Below, in pieces: positions 57,726-64,000 of a stretch of DNA of 64,000 bases. Under the pieces are notes generated by a model that saw only the letters and a list, made by a program, of their open reading frames with translations, was not told where the DNA came from and did no database searches. Within the stretch, counting starts at the first letter, position 1; each line of letters starts with the position of its first letter. The DNA is from Pseudomonas azotoformans (lineage in GTDB: Bacteria; Pseudomonadota; Gammaproteobacteria; Pseudomonadales; Pseudomonadaceae), in assembly GCF_001579805.1 (NCBI RefSeq), contig NZ_CP014546.1, positions 3,224,001-3,288,000 of the forward strand, given 5' to 3'. The translations under genes and the position numbers were made by a program.

Positions 57726-59228
57726 ATGACTATCCCGAAGGCGTCACCGCAGCGGCCAGAAGATGAGAATCTCGGCGTCGCCGCCAACATGGCTTACGGC
57801 CTGCAACATGTGCTCACGATGTATGGCGGCATTGTTGCGGTGCCCCTGATTGTCGGCCAGGCGGCCGGGTTGTCCCCGGCGGATATCGGCCTGCTGATCG
57901 CCGCGTCGCTGTTTGCCGGTGGCTTGGCCACGTTGTTACAGACCTTGGGTCTGCCGTTTTTTGGCTGTCAGTTGCCGCTGGTGCAGGGCGTGTCGTTTGC
58001 CGGTGTGGCAACCATGGTGGCGATTGTCGGCAGTGATGGCGCCGGCGGGGTGCCGGCGATTCTCGGGGCGGTGATGGCCGCGTCGTTTATCGGGTTGCTG
58101 ATAACCCCGGTGTTTTCACGGATCACTAAGTTCTTCCCGCCGCTGGTGACGGGCATCGTGATCACGACCATCGGCCTGACCCTGATGCCCGTTGCGGCGC
58201 GCTGGGCCATGGGCGGCAACAGTCGCGCGGCGGATTTTGGCAGCATGTCCAACATCGGCCTGGCGGCGCTGACCCTGGTGCTGGTGTTGCTGCTGAGCAA
58301 GATCGGCAGCGCGACCATCTCGCGTCTGTCGATTTTGCTGGCGATGGTCATCGGCACGGTGATTGCGGTATTCCTTGGCATGGCCGACTTCTCCGGCGTG
58401 ACCCAGGGTCCGATGTTCGGTTTCCCTACGCCATTCCATTTCGGCATGCCAACCTTCCATGTCGCCGCGATCATTTCCATGTGCATCGTGGTGATGGTGA
58501 CCCTGGTCGAAACCTCGGCGGACATCCTGGCGGTGGGCGAGATCATCGACACCAAGGTCGATTCGAAACGCCTGGGCAACGGCCTGCGCGCCGATATGCT
58601 GTCGAGCATGTTTGCGCCGATCTTCGGCTCATTTACCCAAAGCGCCTTCGCCCAGAACGTCGGCCTGGTGGCGGTGACCGGGGTCAAGAGCCGCTTTGTG
58701 GTAGCCACGGGCGGGCTGTTCCTGGTAATTCTCGGCTTGTTGCCCTTCATGGGCAGGGTGATCGCGGCGGTGCCGACTTCCGTGTTGGGCGGGGCCGGGA
58801 TTGTGCTGTTCGGTACCGTGGCGGCCAGTGGCATCCGCACGCTGTCGAAGGTGGATTACCGCAACAACATGAACCTGATCATCGTGGCCACTTCCATCGG
58901 TTTTGGCATGATTCCGATTGCGGCACCGAGCTTCTATGATCACTTCCCGACCTGGTTCGCGACCATTTTCCATTCGGGCATCAGTTCGTCGGCGATCATG
59001 GCGATCCTGCTGAACCTGGCATTCAACCACTTCACCGCCGGTAACTCAGACCAGCAGTCGGTGTTTGTGGCGGGGACCGAGCGTAGCCTGTGCTTCCGTG
59101 ATGTGTCGGAACTGCGCGATGGGGATTACTTCAAAGGCGGCAAGTTGTTTGATGCCGAAGGGCGGGAGATTCCGCTGGTGCCGGATGCCCCGAAAAGGGC
59201 AACCAAAGCTGAGGCTACCGAGGTCTGA
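57726..59228 (+). CDS. Purine permease (nucleobase:cation symporter-2)
   Basis: A 500-aa inner-membrane NCS2 transporter for xanthine, uric acid or related purines. MYGGIVAVPLIVGQAAGL starts the first repeat; the family signature is in the QSAFAQNVGLVAVTGVKSR segment, with the catalytic Glu and Asn in MVTLVETSADILAVGEI and TQSAFAQN. The ATG at 57726 (MTIPKASPQRPED) is chosen; an upstream frame is not conserved. Divergent from the nucleoside porin. Confidence 0.9.
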   Translation: MTIPKASPQRPEDENLGVAANMAYGLQHVLTMYGGIVAVPLIVGQAAGLSPADIGLLIAASLFAGGLATLLQTLGLPFFGCQLPLVQGVSFAGVATMVAIVGSDGAGGVPAILGAVMAASFIGLLITPVFSRITKFFPPLVTGIVITTIGLTLMPVAARWAMGGNSRAADFGSMSNIGLAALTLVLVLLLSKIGSATISRLSILLAMVIGTVIAVFLGMADFSGVTQGPMFGFPTPFHFGMPTFHVAAIISMCIVVMVTLVETSADILAVGEIIDTKVDSKRLGNGLRADMLSSMFAPIFGSFTQSAFAQNVGLVAVTGVKSRFVVATGGLFLVILGLLPFMGRVIAAVPTSVLGGAGIVLFGTVAASGIRTLSKVDYRNNMNLIIVATSIGFGMIPIAAPSFYDHFPTWFATIFHSGISSSAIMAILLNLAFNHFTAGNSDQQSVFVAGTERSLCFRDVSELRDGDYFKGGKLFDAEGREIPLVPDAPKRATKAEATEV

Positions 59229-59268
59229 AGTAAGTAAGGGGGGCTGACCTGCCAGCCCCCATACTGAT

Positions 59269-60201
59269 TCAGCCAGCCTTGAGTACGTTGTACTTCGCTG
59301 AACACACCTCATCCAAAAACTTCACCACAGTCCCCATGCACGCCTGGCGTTCTTCCACATGGGGCATGTGGCTGGAGTCTTCAAACAGCGCCCATCGCAC
59401 ATCGGCGATTTCATCCAGGAACGGCTTGACCACCAGCGGCGTGGCCTCGTCGTGTCGGCCGGAGATCACCAGCGTCGGCACATTGATCGCCGACAGACGG
59501 CCCGTGGACTTCCAGTCTTTCAAGCTGCCGATCACATGGAATTCGGTCGGGCCGCTCATGGCGTGGTACACCGTCGGGTCTGCATCGACTGCGGCAAATG
59601 TGCGCGCTACTTCCTCCGGCCACGGGATGACTCGGCACACGTGCTGGTCATAAAACACCCGTGATGCAGCGAGGTATTCCGGGTCCTGGTAAGTGCCGGC
59701 GGCTTCGTGTTTGAGCAGGGTTTCATGCACACCTTCCGGCAACAATTTGCGCAGTCGGTTGGCTTCGCTGACCCAGGTGCGCATGCACGTCGGCGAGTTG
59801 GCGGGGATAAAGGCGCGCAGGCCCTTGGGCTGCAGGATTGCGTGTTCACTGCCGAGCATGCCGCCCCAGGATTGGCCGAGGATCGCGTAGTTATCGCTGA
59901 TCTGCAGGTGGTCCAGCAGGTTGTTGAGTTCTTCGAGGAACAGGCCCACGGTCCAGAATGACGGGTCTTTTTCGGGGAGATGAGTGGAGCGGCCGTTGCC
60001 CAGCTGATCGTAGTGGATCACGGCATGGCCGCTGGCGGCGACGTCCTTGAAGGCGTCGACATAATCGTGGGTGCATCCGGGGCCGCCGTGGATAACCACC
60101 AGGGGAGTGCGGCCGCTCGACAAGTCACCGGTGACGCGGTACCAGGTTTGGTAAGCGCCAAACGCCGCATACCCTTCGCGGATTTTTTCGATGAATTCCA
60201 T
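59269..60201 (-). CDS. Proline iminopeptidase-family hydrolase (PipA-like)
   Basis: A 310-aa alpha/beta hydrolase. It has the oxyanion motif [13 protein letters not shown], nucleophile Ser in [16 protein letters not shown], acid in [11 protein letters not shown] and His in [12 protein letters not shown]. It matches proline iminopeptidase/amino-acid amidase proteins that stand next to plant-signal LuxR regulators. A lux-box-like palindrome (60262-60281) lies 60 bases upstream, between it and the luxR gene, so it is the likely main target. Confidence 0.9.
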   Translation of the reverse strand: MEFIEKIREGYAAFGAYQTWYRVTGDLSSGRTPLVVIHGGPGCTHDYVDAFKDVAASGHAVIHYDQLGNGRSTHLPEKDPSFWTVGLFLEELNNLLDHLQISDNYAILGQSWGGMLGSEHAILQPKGLRAFIPANSPTCMRTWVSEANRLRKLLPEGVHETLLKHEAAGTYQDPEYLAASRVFYDQHVCRVIPWPEEVARTFAAVDADPTVYHAMSGPTEFHVIGSLKDWKSTGRLSAINVPTLVISGRHDEATPLVVKPFLDEIADVRWALFEDSSHMPHVEERQACMGTVVKFLDEVCSAKYNVLKAG

Positions 60202-60261
60202 TTCGTACCCTGCTCTGAAAAAAGGATCAGGGACACGATAATGCGTGGGCGAAGTTTAAGT

Positions 60262-60281
60262 AACTAGCAAAACAGCTAGGT
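60262..60281 (-). promoter_or_regulatory. lux-box-like palindrome 1 (peptidase promoter)
   Basis: On the minus strand ACCTAGCTGTTTTGCTAGTT: 20 bases with ACCTA/TAGTT arms and an inner GC...GC pair, in the 92-base gap upstream of the 59269-60201 peptidase gene. It matches palindrome 2 in length and arms. Confidence 0.75.
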
Positions 60282-60293
60282 TTTGCCCACCGG

Positions 60294-61079
60294 TCAGTCT
60301 TCGAGCAGGCGGTAATGGGTGGCGCGCACCACCGCCTGCACGCGATTCTTGGCCCCCAGCTTGTGCATCGCCGAGGCCAGGTGCAAGGTAACCACCGCCA
60401 GCGAGCGGCTCAATTGCGTGGCGATTTCGGCAGCGGTCAGCCCGTCGGCGGCCCATTTGAGGCACTCGCGCTCGCGTTTGGTCAGGTGAATATGCGGATA
60501 AGTGCGCAGCTCCTTGCTGAACAGCGGGTAGGCCGCTTCCTGCAAGGCATGGGAAATCAGGCTGAAATCCGACAGGGTCTGCTGTGCATCCTGCAACACT
60601 GTGTGCGCTTTGCCCGTGCGCAGGCCAGTCAGCGAGGCGAAGCCGCCACGGGGCAGGTGGATCGGCACGCTGACGCCGCAGGTCAATTGCTGGTCGTGCA
60701 AGTAGGAAGAAACCGGCGCATGGCAGGGATCGATGATCTTTTGCAGTGGGGTATCGGCCTTGACGTCGTAGGACCACACGAACGGTGACACCGTGCTCAG
60801 GGCCAGATGTTGCACCGGGTCGATCTGGTAGAACCCTTCGCTGCACCACAGGGCATGCCAGTCAGGCGGGGTATTGCGCAGAGCGAGCACCGACGGAGTG
60901 ATCAATGCGCCGTCCTGGTCCATCGGCACCGGGGTGTAGTCATACACCAATGCATCGAAGCCCAGTTGTTGGGCGAGGATGAAGGTATTGTCCATCTGCT
61001 CGTCCAGGCTCCTGCCCGGCATCAGGCGGTGATTTAACGCAGTCAGCTTGGCCAGCATCCGTTCGGCTCCCGAATTCAT
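60294..61079 (-). CDS. LuxR solo, plant-signal (PipR/PsoR/OryR) type
   Basis: A 261-aa two-domain LuxR protein without any luxI nearby. The ligand domain has the family run DWHALWCSEGFYQIDPVQ: Trp57, Asp70, Pro71 and Trp85 (TraR numbering) are kept, but Tyr61 is Trp, the exchange typical of LuxR proteins that answer to plant compounds instead of acyl-homoserine lactones. The C-terminal GerE-type helix-turn-helix is LTKRERECLKWAADGLTAAEIA and KLGAKNRVQAVVRA. Flanked by two peptidases and a peptide ABC transporter, as for PipR. The start at 61079 is uncertain; an ATG at 61112 is possible. Confidence 0.88.
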   Translation of the reverse strand: MNSGAERMLAKLTALNHRLMPGRSLDEQMDNTFILAQQLGFDALVYDYTPVPMDQDGALITPSVLALRNTPPDWHALWCSEGFYQIDPVQHLALSTVSPFVWSYDVKADTPLQKIIDPCHAPVSSYLHDQQLTCGVSVPIHLPRGGFASLTGLRTGKAHTVLQDAQQTLSDFSLISHALQEAAYPLFSKELRTYPHIHLTKRERECLKWAADGLTAAEIATQLSRSLAVVTLHLASAMHKLGAKNRVQAVVRATHYRLLED

Positions 61080-61138
61080 TTGAATCTCGACTTGCGGCAA
61101 GTAGAATGCCACGCCCCGGCGAAGGACTGCCAGGCCAA

Positions 61139-61158
61139 ACCTATAAGAAATACTAGGT
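61139..61158 (+). promoter_or_regulatory. lux-box-like palindrome 2 (second peptidase/transporter promoter)
   Basis: ACCTATAAGAAATACTAGGT: 20 bases with perfect ACCTA/TAGGT arms. It lies in the 162-base gap between the divergent luxR gene and the second peptidase gene, where it could serve both. Confidence 0.8.
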
Positions 61159-61241
61159 TATGGACGCACGGCATCCTCGGTAGTGTTGGCCTGATAAACG
61201 GCCGCTACCTGCCAGGCCGATACAACACAAGGAATGTATGC

Positions 61242-62130
61242 ATGTGGCGTGAAATTGCCCCCGACCAGCAGTACAACGTGCAAGTCGACGGCCATAACCT
61301 CGTGGTCTACAGCTTTGGTGAAGGCGATGAGGCGCTGTTGTGCCTCAACGGCGGGCCAGGCCCTGCCGTGTGACTACTTGCGCGACGCCCATGGCTGGCT
61401 CAAAGAGCATAACCTGCGAGTGGTTGCATTCGACCAGCTTGGCACGGGCGCATCAGCCAGACCCACCGACGTTTCGCTGTGGGAAATCCGCCGTTATGTC
61501 GAAGAAGTCGAAACCGTGCGTCAGGCCCTGGATCTGGGCCGCGTGCACCTGCTCGGGCATTCCTGGGGCGGCTGGCTCGGTATCGAATACGCTATCCATT
61601 ACCCCGACGCGCTGAAAAGCCTGATCCTGGAAAACACCGTGGGCGACATTCCGCACCTGTCCCAGGAACTGGAGCGCCTGCGCGGCGCCCTCGGCAGCGA
61701 AACTGTGGCGATGATGCAGCGCCACGAAGCCATGGGCACCCTGGACCACCCGCAGTACCAGGCGGCGATTACCTTGCTCAACTATCGCCACGTGTGCCGC
61801 CTGGATGAGTGGCCCGCGCCGGTCAAACGCTCGCTCGACGACTGGAACATGGGTCCCTACGAAACCATGCAAGGTCCCAACGAATTCCTCTACATCGGCA
61901 ACCTCAAGGACTGGAACCGCATCCCCGAGATGGCCGAGTTCAAGATGCCGATCCTGATCACCACCGGCCAGCATGACGAACTCACCCCGGCCTGCGCCAT
62001 GCGCATGAAAATGGCGGCCCGGCACGCCGAACTGCACGTTTTCCCCAACAGCAGCCATATGCCGTTTTATGAAGAACCCCAGGCGTACTTCCCGGTGCTG
62101 CTGAACTTCCTCGCTCGTCACCGAGGCTGA
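61242..62130 (+). pseudogene. Second proline iminopeptidase-family hydrolase, interrupted by +1 base
   Basis: Alpha/beta hydrolase starting MWREIAPDQQYNVQVDGHNL with AAGGAATG upstream. The frame breaks at CCC 61361-61363 in the oxyanion motif: as written LNGGPGPAV stops at 61373, while removing one C gives LNGGPGLPCDYLRDAHGWL and a 295-aa protein with nucleophile Ser in LGHSWGGWLGIEYAI, acid Asp in TGQHDELTP and His in SSHMPFYEE. It is the first gene of an operon with the peptide transporter and likely AapA-like. The insertion is of the same kind as in four other genes, so an artefact is likely. Confidence 0.87.
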
Positions 62131-62133
62131 CGG

Positions 62134-63081
62134 ATGAACCTGGCGCGCTACCGTTTTGTGCTGTCCCGGCCGCTGCAATTGCTGCCGGTGCTGTTTGGCA
62201 TCAGCCTGATCACCTTTGTATTGGTGCGCTCGATTCCCGGCGACCCGGCGCGTGCGCTGCTGGGCTCGCGCAGCACACCGGACGCCTTGCTGAAGATCCG
62301 TGCCCAGTACGGCCTCGACCAGCCGTTGTGGCTGCAATATTTCTACTTTCTGAAGAACCTGCTCAAGGGCGACCTCGGCCAATCGCTGCTGTACAAGGTC
62401 GATGCGCTCAAGCTGATCGTCACGCGCATTGAACCCACGCTGGTGCTGGTACTCGGCAGTGTGCTGCTGGCGCTGTTGATCGCGGTGCCGTTGGCGACCT
62501 TGGCCGCGCGCAACAAGGGCGGCTGGGCGGATAACCTGATTCGTGTCTTCACCACCGTCGGCCTGGGCATGCCGGCGTTCTGGCTGGGGTTGATGTTGAT
62601 CCTGTTGCTGAGTGTGCAGTGGGGTTTGTTTCCGGTGTCGGGCTATGGCCGCACCTGGCTGGACAAGGCGCACCACATGGTTTTGCCCTGCCTGACGATT
62701 GCCCTGGCGCTGTCGGCGGTGCTGGTGCGCAACCTGCGGGCGAGCATGTTGATGGAATTGCAGGCCGACCATGTGACCGCCGCCCGGGCACGTGGATTGT
62801 CGGAAGCCGAGGTGTTTCGTCGCCATGTGTTGCCCAATTCCCTGGTGCCGGCGGTCAACCTGCTGGCGGTCAATATCGGCTGGCTGATCAGCGGCACGGT
62901 GGTGATCGAAAGCCTGTTCGCCATCCCCGGCATCGGCCAATTGCTGGTGCGCGGGATCTTTACCCGCGATTACATGGTGGTGCAGGGCGTGGCCATGGTG
63001 CTGGCCTGCGCGACGGTGATCGTCAACTTCATCGCTGACGTAGCGACGGTGGCCCTTGACCCACGGGTGAAGATGCAATGA
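62134..63081 (+). CDS. Oligopeptide ABC transporter permease (DppB-like)
   Basis: A 315-aa inner-membrane permease of the dipeptide/oligopeptide type with six expected membrane segments: FGISLITFVLVRSIPGDPAR at the N terminus, the EAA loop AARARGLSEAEVFRRHVLPN and VIESLFAIPGIGQLLV. It starts four bases after the peptidase stop and overlaps the next permease gene by four bases, so it is translationally linked. Likely imports peptide-like signals. Confidence 0.92.
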   Translation: MNLARYRFVLSRPLQLLPVLFGISLITFVLVRSIPGDPARALLGSRSTPDALLKIRAQYGLDQPLWLQYFYFLKNLLKGDLGQSLLYKVDALKLIVTRIEPTLVLVLGSVLLALLIAVPLATLAARNKGGWADNLIRVFTTVGLGMPAFWLGLMLILLLSVQWGLFPVSGYGRTWLDKAHHMVLPCLTIALALSAVLVRNLRASMLMELQADHVTAARARGLSEAEVFRRHVLPNSLVPAVNLLAVNIGWLISGTVVIESLFAIPGIGQLLVRGIFTRDYMVVQGVAMVLACATVIVNFIADVATVALDPRVKMQ

Positions 63082-63935
63082 GCAGCCGCCCGTTGATTGC
63101 TCCTTGGCGCTTGCGCCTGCGCTTCGGCTTTCGCAATGGCCGGCTGACGGCGGCGTGGGGCTTGCTGATTCTGCTGGCGTGGCTGGTGCTTGCGCTGTTT
63201 GCACCGTGGATCGCGCCCTACGACCCGATTGCGCAGAACACGGATTTCAGTTTGCTCGGACCCAGCCTGGCTCATCCGTTCGGTACGGATAACTATGGTC
63301 GGGACATCCTTTCGAGGGTGATCTGGGGCGCACGCATTGACCTGCAACTGGCCATCGTCGGGGTGATTTTCCCGTTCATGATCGGCACCTTCATTGGCGC
63401 GGTCTCCGGATACATCGGCGGGCGTTTTGACAGTGTCTGCATGCGTGTGATCGATGTGATCCTGGCATTCCCGTTCCTGGTGCTGATGCTGGCGATCATG
63501 GCCATCCTCGGTCCAGGCTTGAAGAGTTTCTATATCGCCATGGCGCTGGTGGGCTGGGTGTCCTACGCCCGGCTGATCCGCTCACAGATCCTGGTGCTCA
63601 AGGAAAGCGACTTTGCCCTGGCCGCCAAGAGCCTGGGCTTTGGCCATGGGCGGATTCTGTTCCGGCACCTGTTGCCCAATGCGATGTTCGGCTCCATCGT
63701 GTTTTCCATGTCGGACGCGGTATTGGTGTTGCTCAATGGCGCCGCCGTGAGTTACCTGGGCCTGGGCGTGCAACCGCCGACCGCCGAATGGGGCACGATG
63801 GTGGCCGAAGGGCAGGCCTTCATCACCACCGCCTGGTGGATCTGCACCTTTCCGGGGCTGGCCATCGTGACCTTGGCCATGGGCTTCAGCCTGCTCGCTG
63901 ATGGCGTGGCGCAAGTGCTGGGGGATCGTTCATGA
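63078..63935 (+). CDS. Oligopeptide ABC transporter permease (DppC-like)
   Basis: A 285-aa second permease with the DppC signature HPFGTDNYGRDILSRVIWG and the EAA loop AAKSLGFGHGRILFRHLLPN; six membrane segments expected. Its ATG overlaps the dppB-like stop and its stop overlaps the next start (ATGA in both). Confidence 0.92.
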   Translation: MSSRPLIAPWRLRLRFGFRNGRLTAAWGLLILLAWLVLALFAPWIAPYDPIAQNTDFSLLGPSLAHPFGTDNYGRDILSRVIWGARIDLQLAIVGVIFPFMIGTFIGAVSGYIGGRFDSVCMRVIDVILAFPFLVLMLAIMAILGPGLKSFYIAMALVGWVSYARLIRSQILVLKESDFALAAKSLGFGHGRILFRHLLPNAMFGSIVFSMSDAVLVLLNGAAVSYLGLGVQPPTAEWGTMVAEGQAFITTAWWICTFPGLAIVTLAMGFSLLADGVAQVLGDRS

Positions 63936-64000
63936 GCCTGTTGCAGGTGCGCGACCTCAGTGTGATCGCCAATAACGCCGGGCGGGATGTGACCCTGGTT
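63932..64000 (+). CDS. Oligopeptide ABC transporter ATPase (DppD-like), partial
   Basis: Only the first 23 codons are in the window (MSLLQVRDLSVIANNAGRDV...), the typical N terminus of a DppD/OppD ATPase. The start overlaps the dppC-like stop. The Walker motifs lie beyond the window. Confidence 0.8.
   Translation, partial: MSLLQVRDLSVIANNAGRDVTLV

Noticed and set aside
61453..63204. Antisense ORF (583 codons) across the peptidase and permease genes
   Set aside because: His/Gln/Arg-rich nonsense-like translation typical of antisense GC-rich DNA.

Overview
The window is a stretch of a Pseudomonas chromosome, most likely from the P. fluorescens group. The grounds are GC-rich coding on both strands, protein sequences that read as typical Pseudomonas versions, Pseudomonas gene order (fadBA; topA with its small downstream genes; lexA-sulA beside psrA; mfd-gap; sthA; lolCDE; queF; mlaA; rssBC), and REP-type repeats of the kind common in P. 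fluorescens genomes. No rRNA, tRNA, CRISPR array, prophage or insertion sequence was seen.

Layout. 0-9.7 kb: fatty-acid oxidation (fadBA), DUF1653 protein, topA, two small conserved genes, the SOS pair lexA-sulA with two LexA boxes, and psrA with two self-type operators over its promoter. 9.8-21.7 kb: nagZ, a SWIM/SNF2 helicase, a CsiV-like protein, mfd, an N-terminally extended GAPDH, a chalcone-isomerase-like protein and sthA. 21.7-31.1 kb: glpQ-type phosphodiesterase, PilZ protein, lolC-lolD-lolE, copS/copR divergent from a periplasmic cupredoxin, queF, a DUF4404 protein and a PhnX-like HAD protein that has lost its nucleophile. 31.3-36.5 kb: mlaA, second PilZ protein, rssB-rssC, transaldolase, dusA. 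36.6-44.6 kb is more accessory: small lipoproteins, an InaA-like kinase, a short Wzz, an MFS exporter, mqo with an apparent signal peptide, and a LysR/EamA pair. 44.6-51.4 kb: an AbrB/VapC toxin-antitoxin pair, RidA, ppnN, lpxO, fabV and an ExoY-type nucleotidyl cyclase toxin homologue. 51.7-54.5 kb: a HAD hydrolase, a LysR regulator and an ArgD-like aminotransferase. 54.5-59.2 kb: a purine/nucleoside transport cluster (punR, punC, Tsx-like porin, purine permease). 59.3-64 kb: a plant-signal type LuxR solo between two proline-iminopeptidase-family hydrolases and an oligopeptide ABC transporter that runs off the end.

Two observations stand out. First, the 59.3-64 kb locus matches the layout of the PipR-type inter-kingdom signalling systems. 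In addition, each of the two promoter regions flanking the luxR gene carries a 20-bp lux-box-like palindrome, and the two share a common pattern. Second, five genes (topA, the InaA-like kinase, a LysR regulator, punC and the second peptidase) are each broken by a single extra base, and in all five the extra base expands a GGCC tetranucleotide. As topA is normally needed for growth, this looks like a systematic base-calling artefact, perhaps methylation-linked, rather than real decay, and the affected genes should probably be read as intact.
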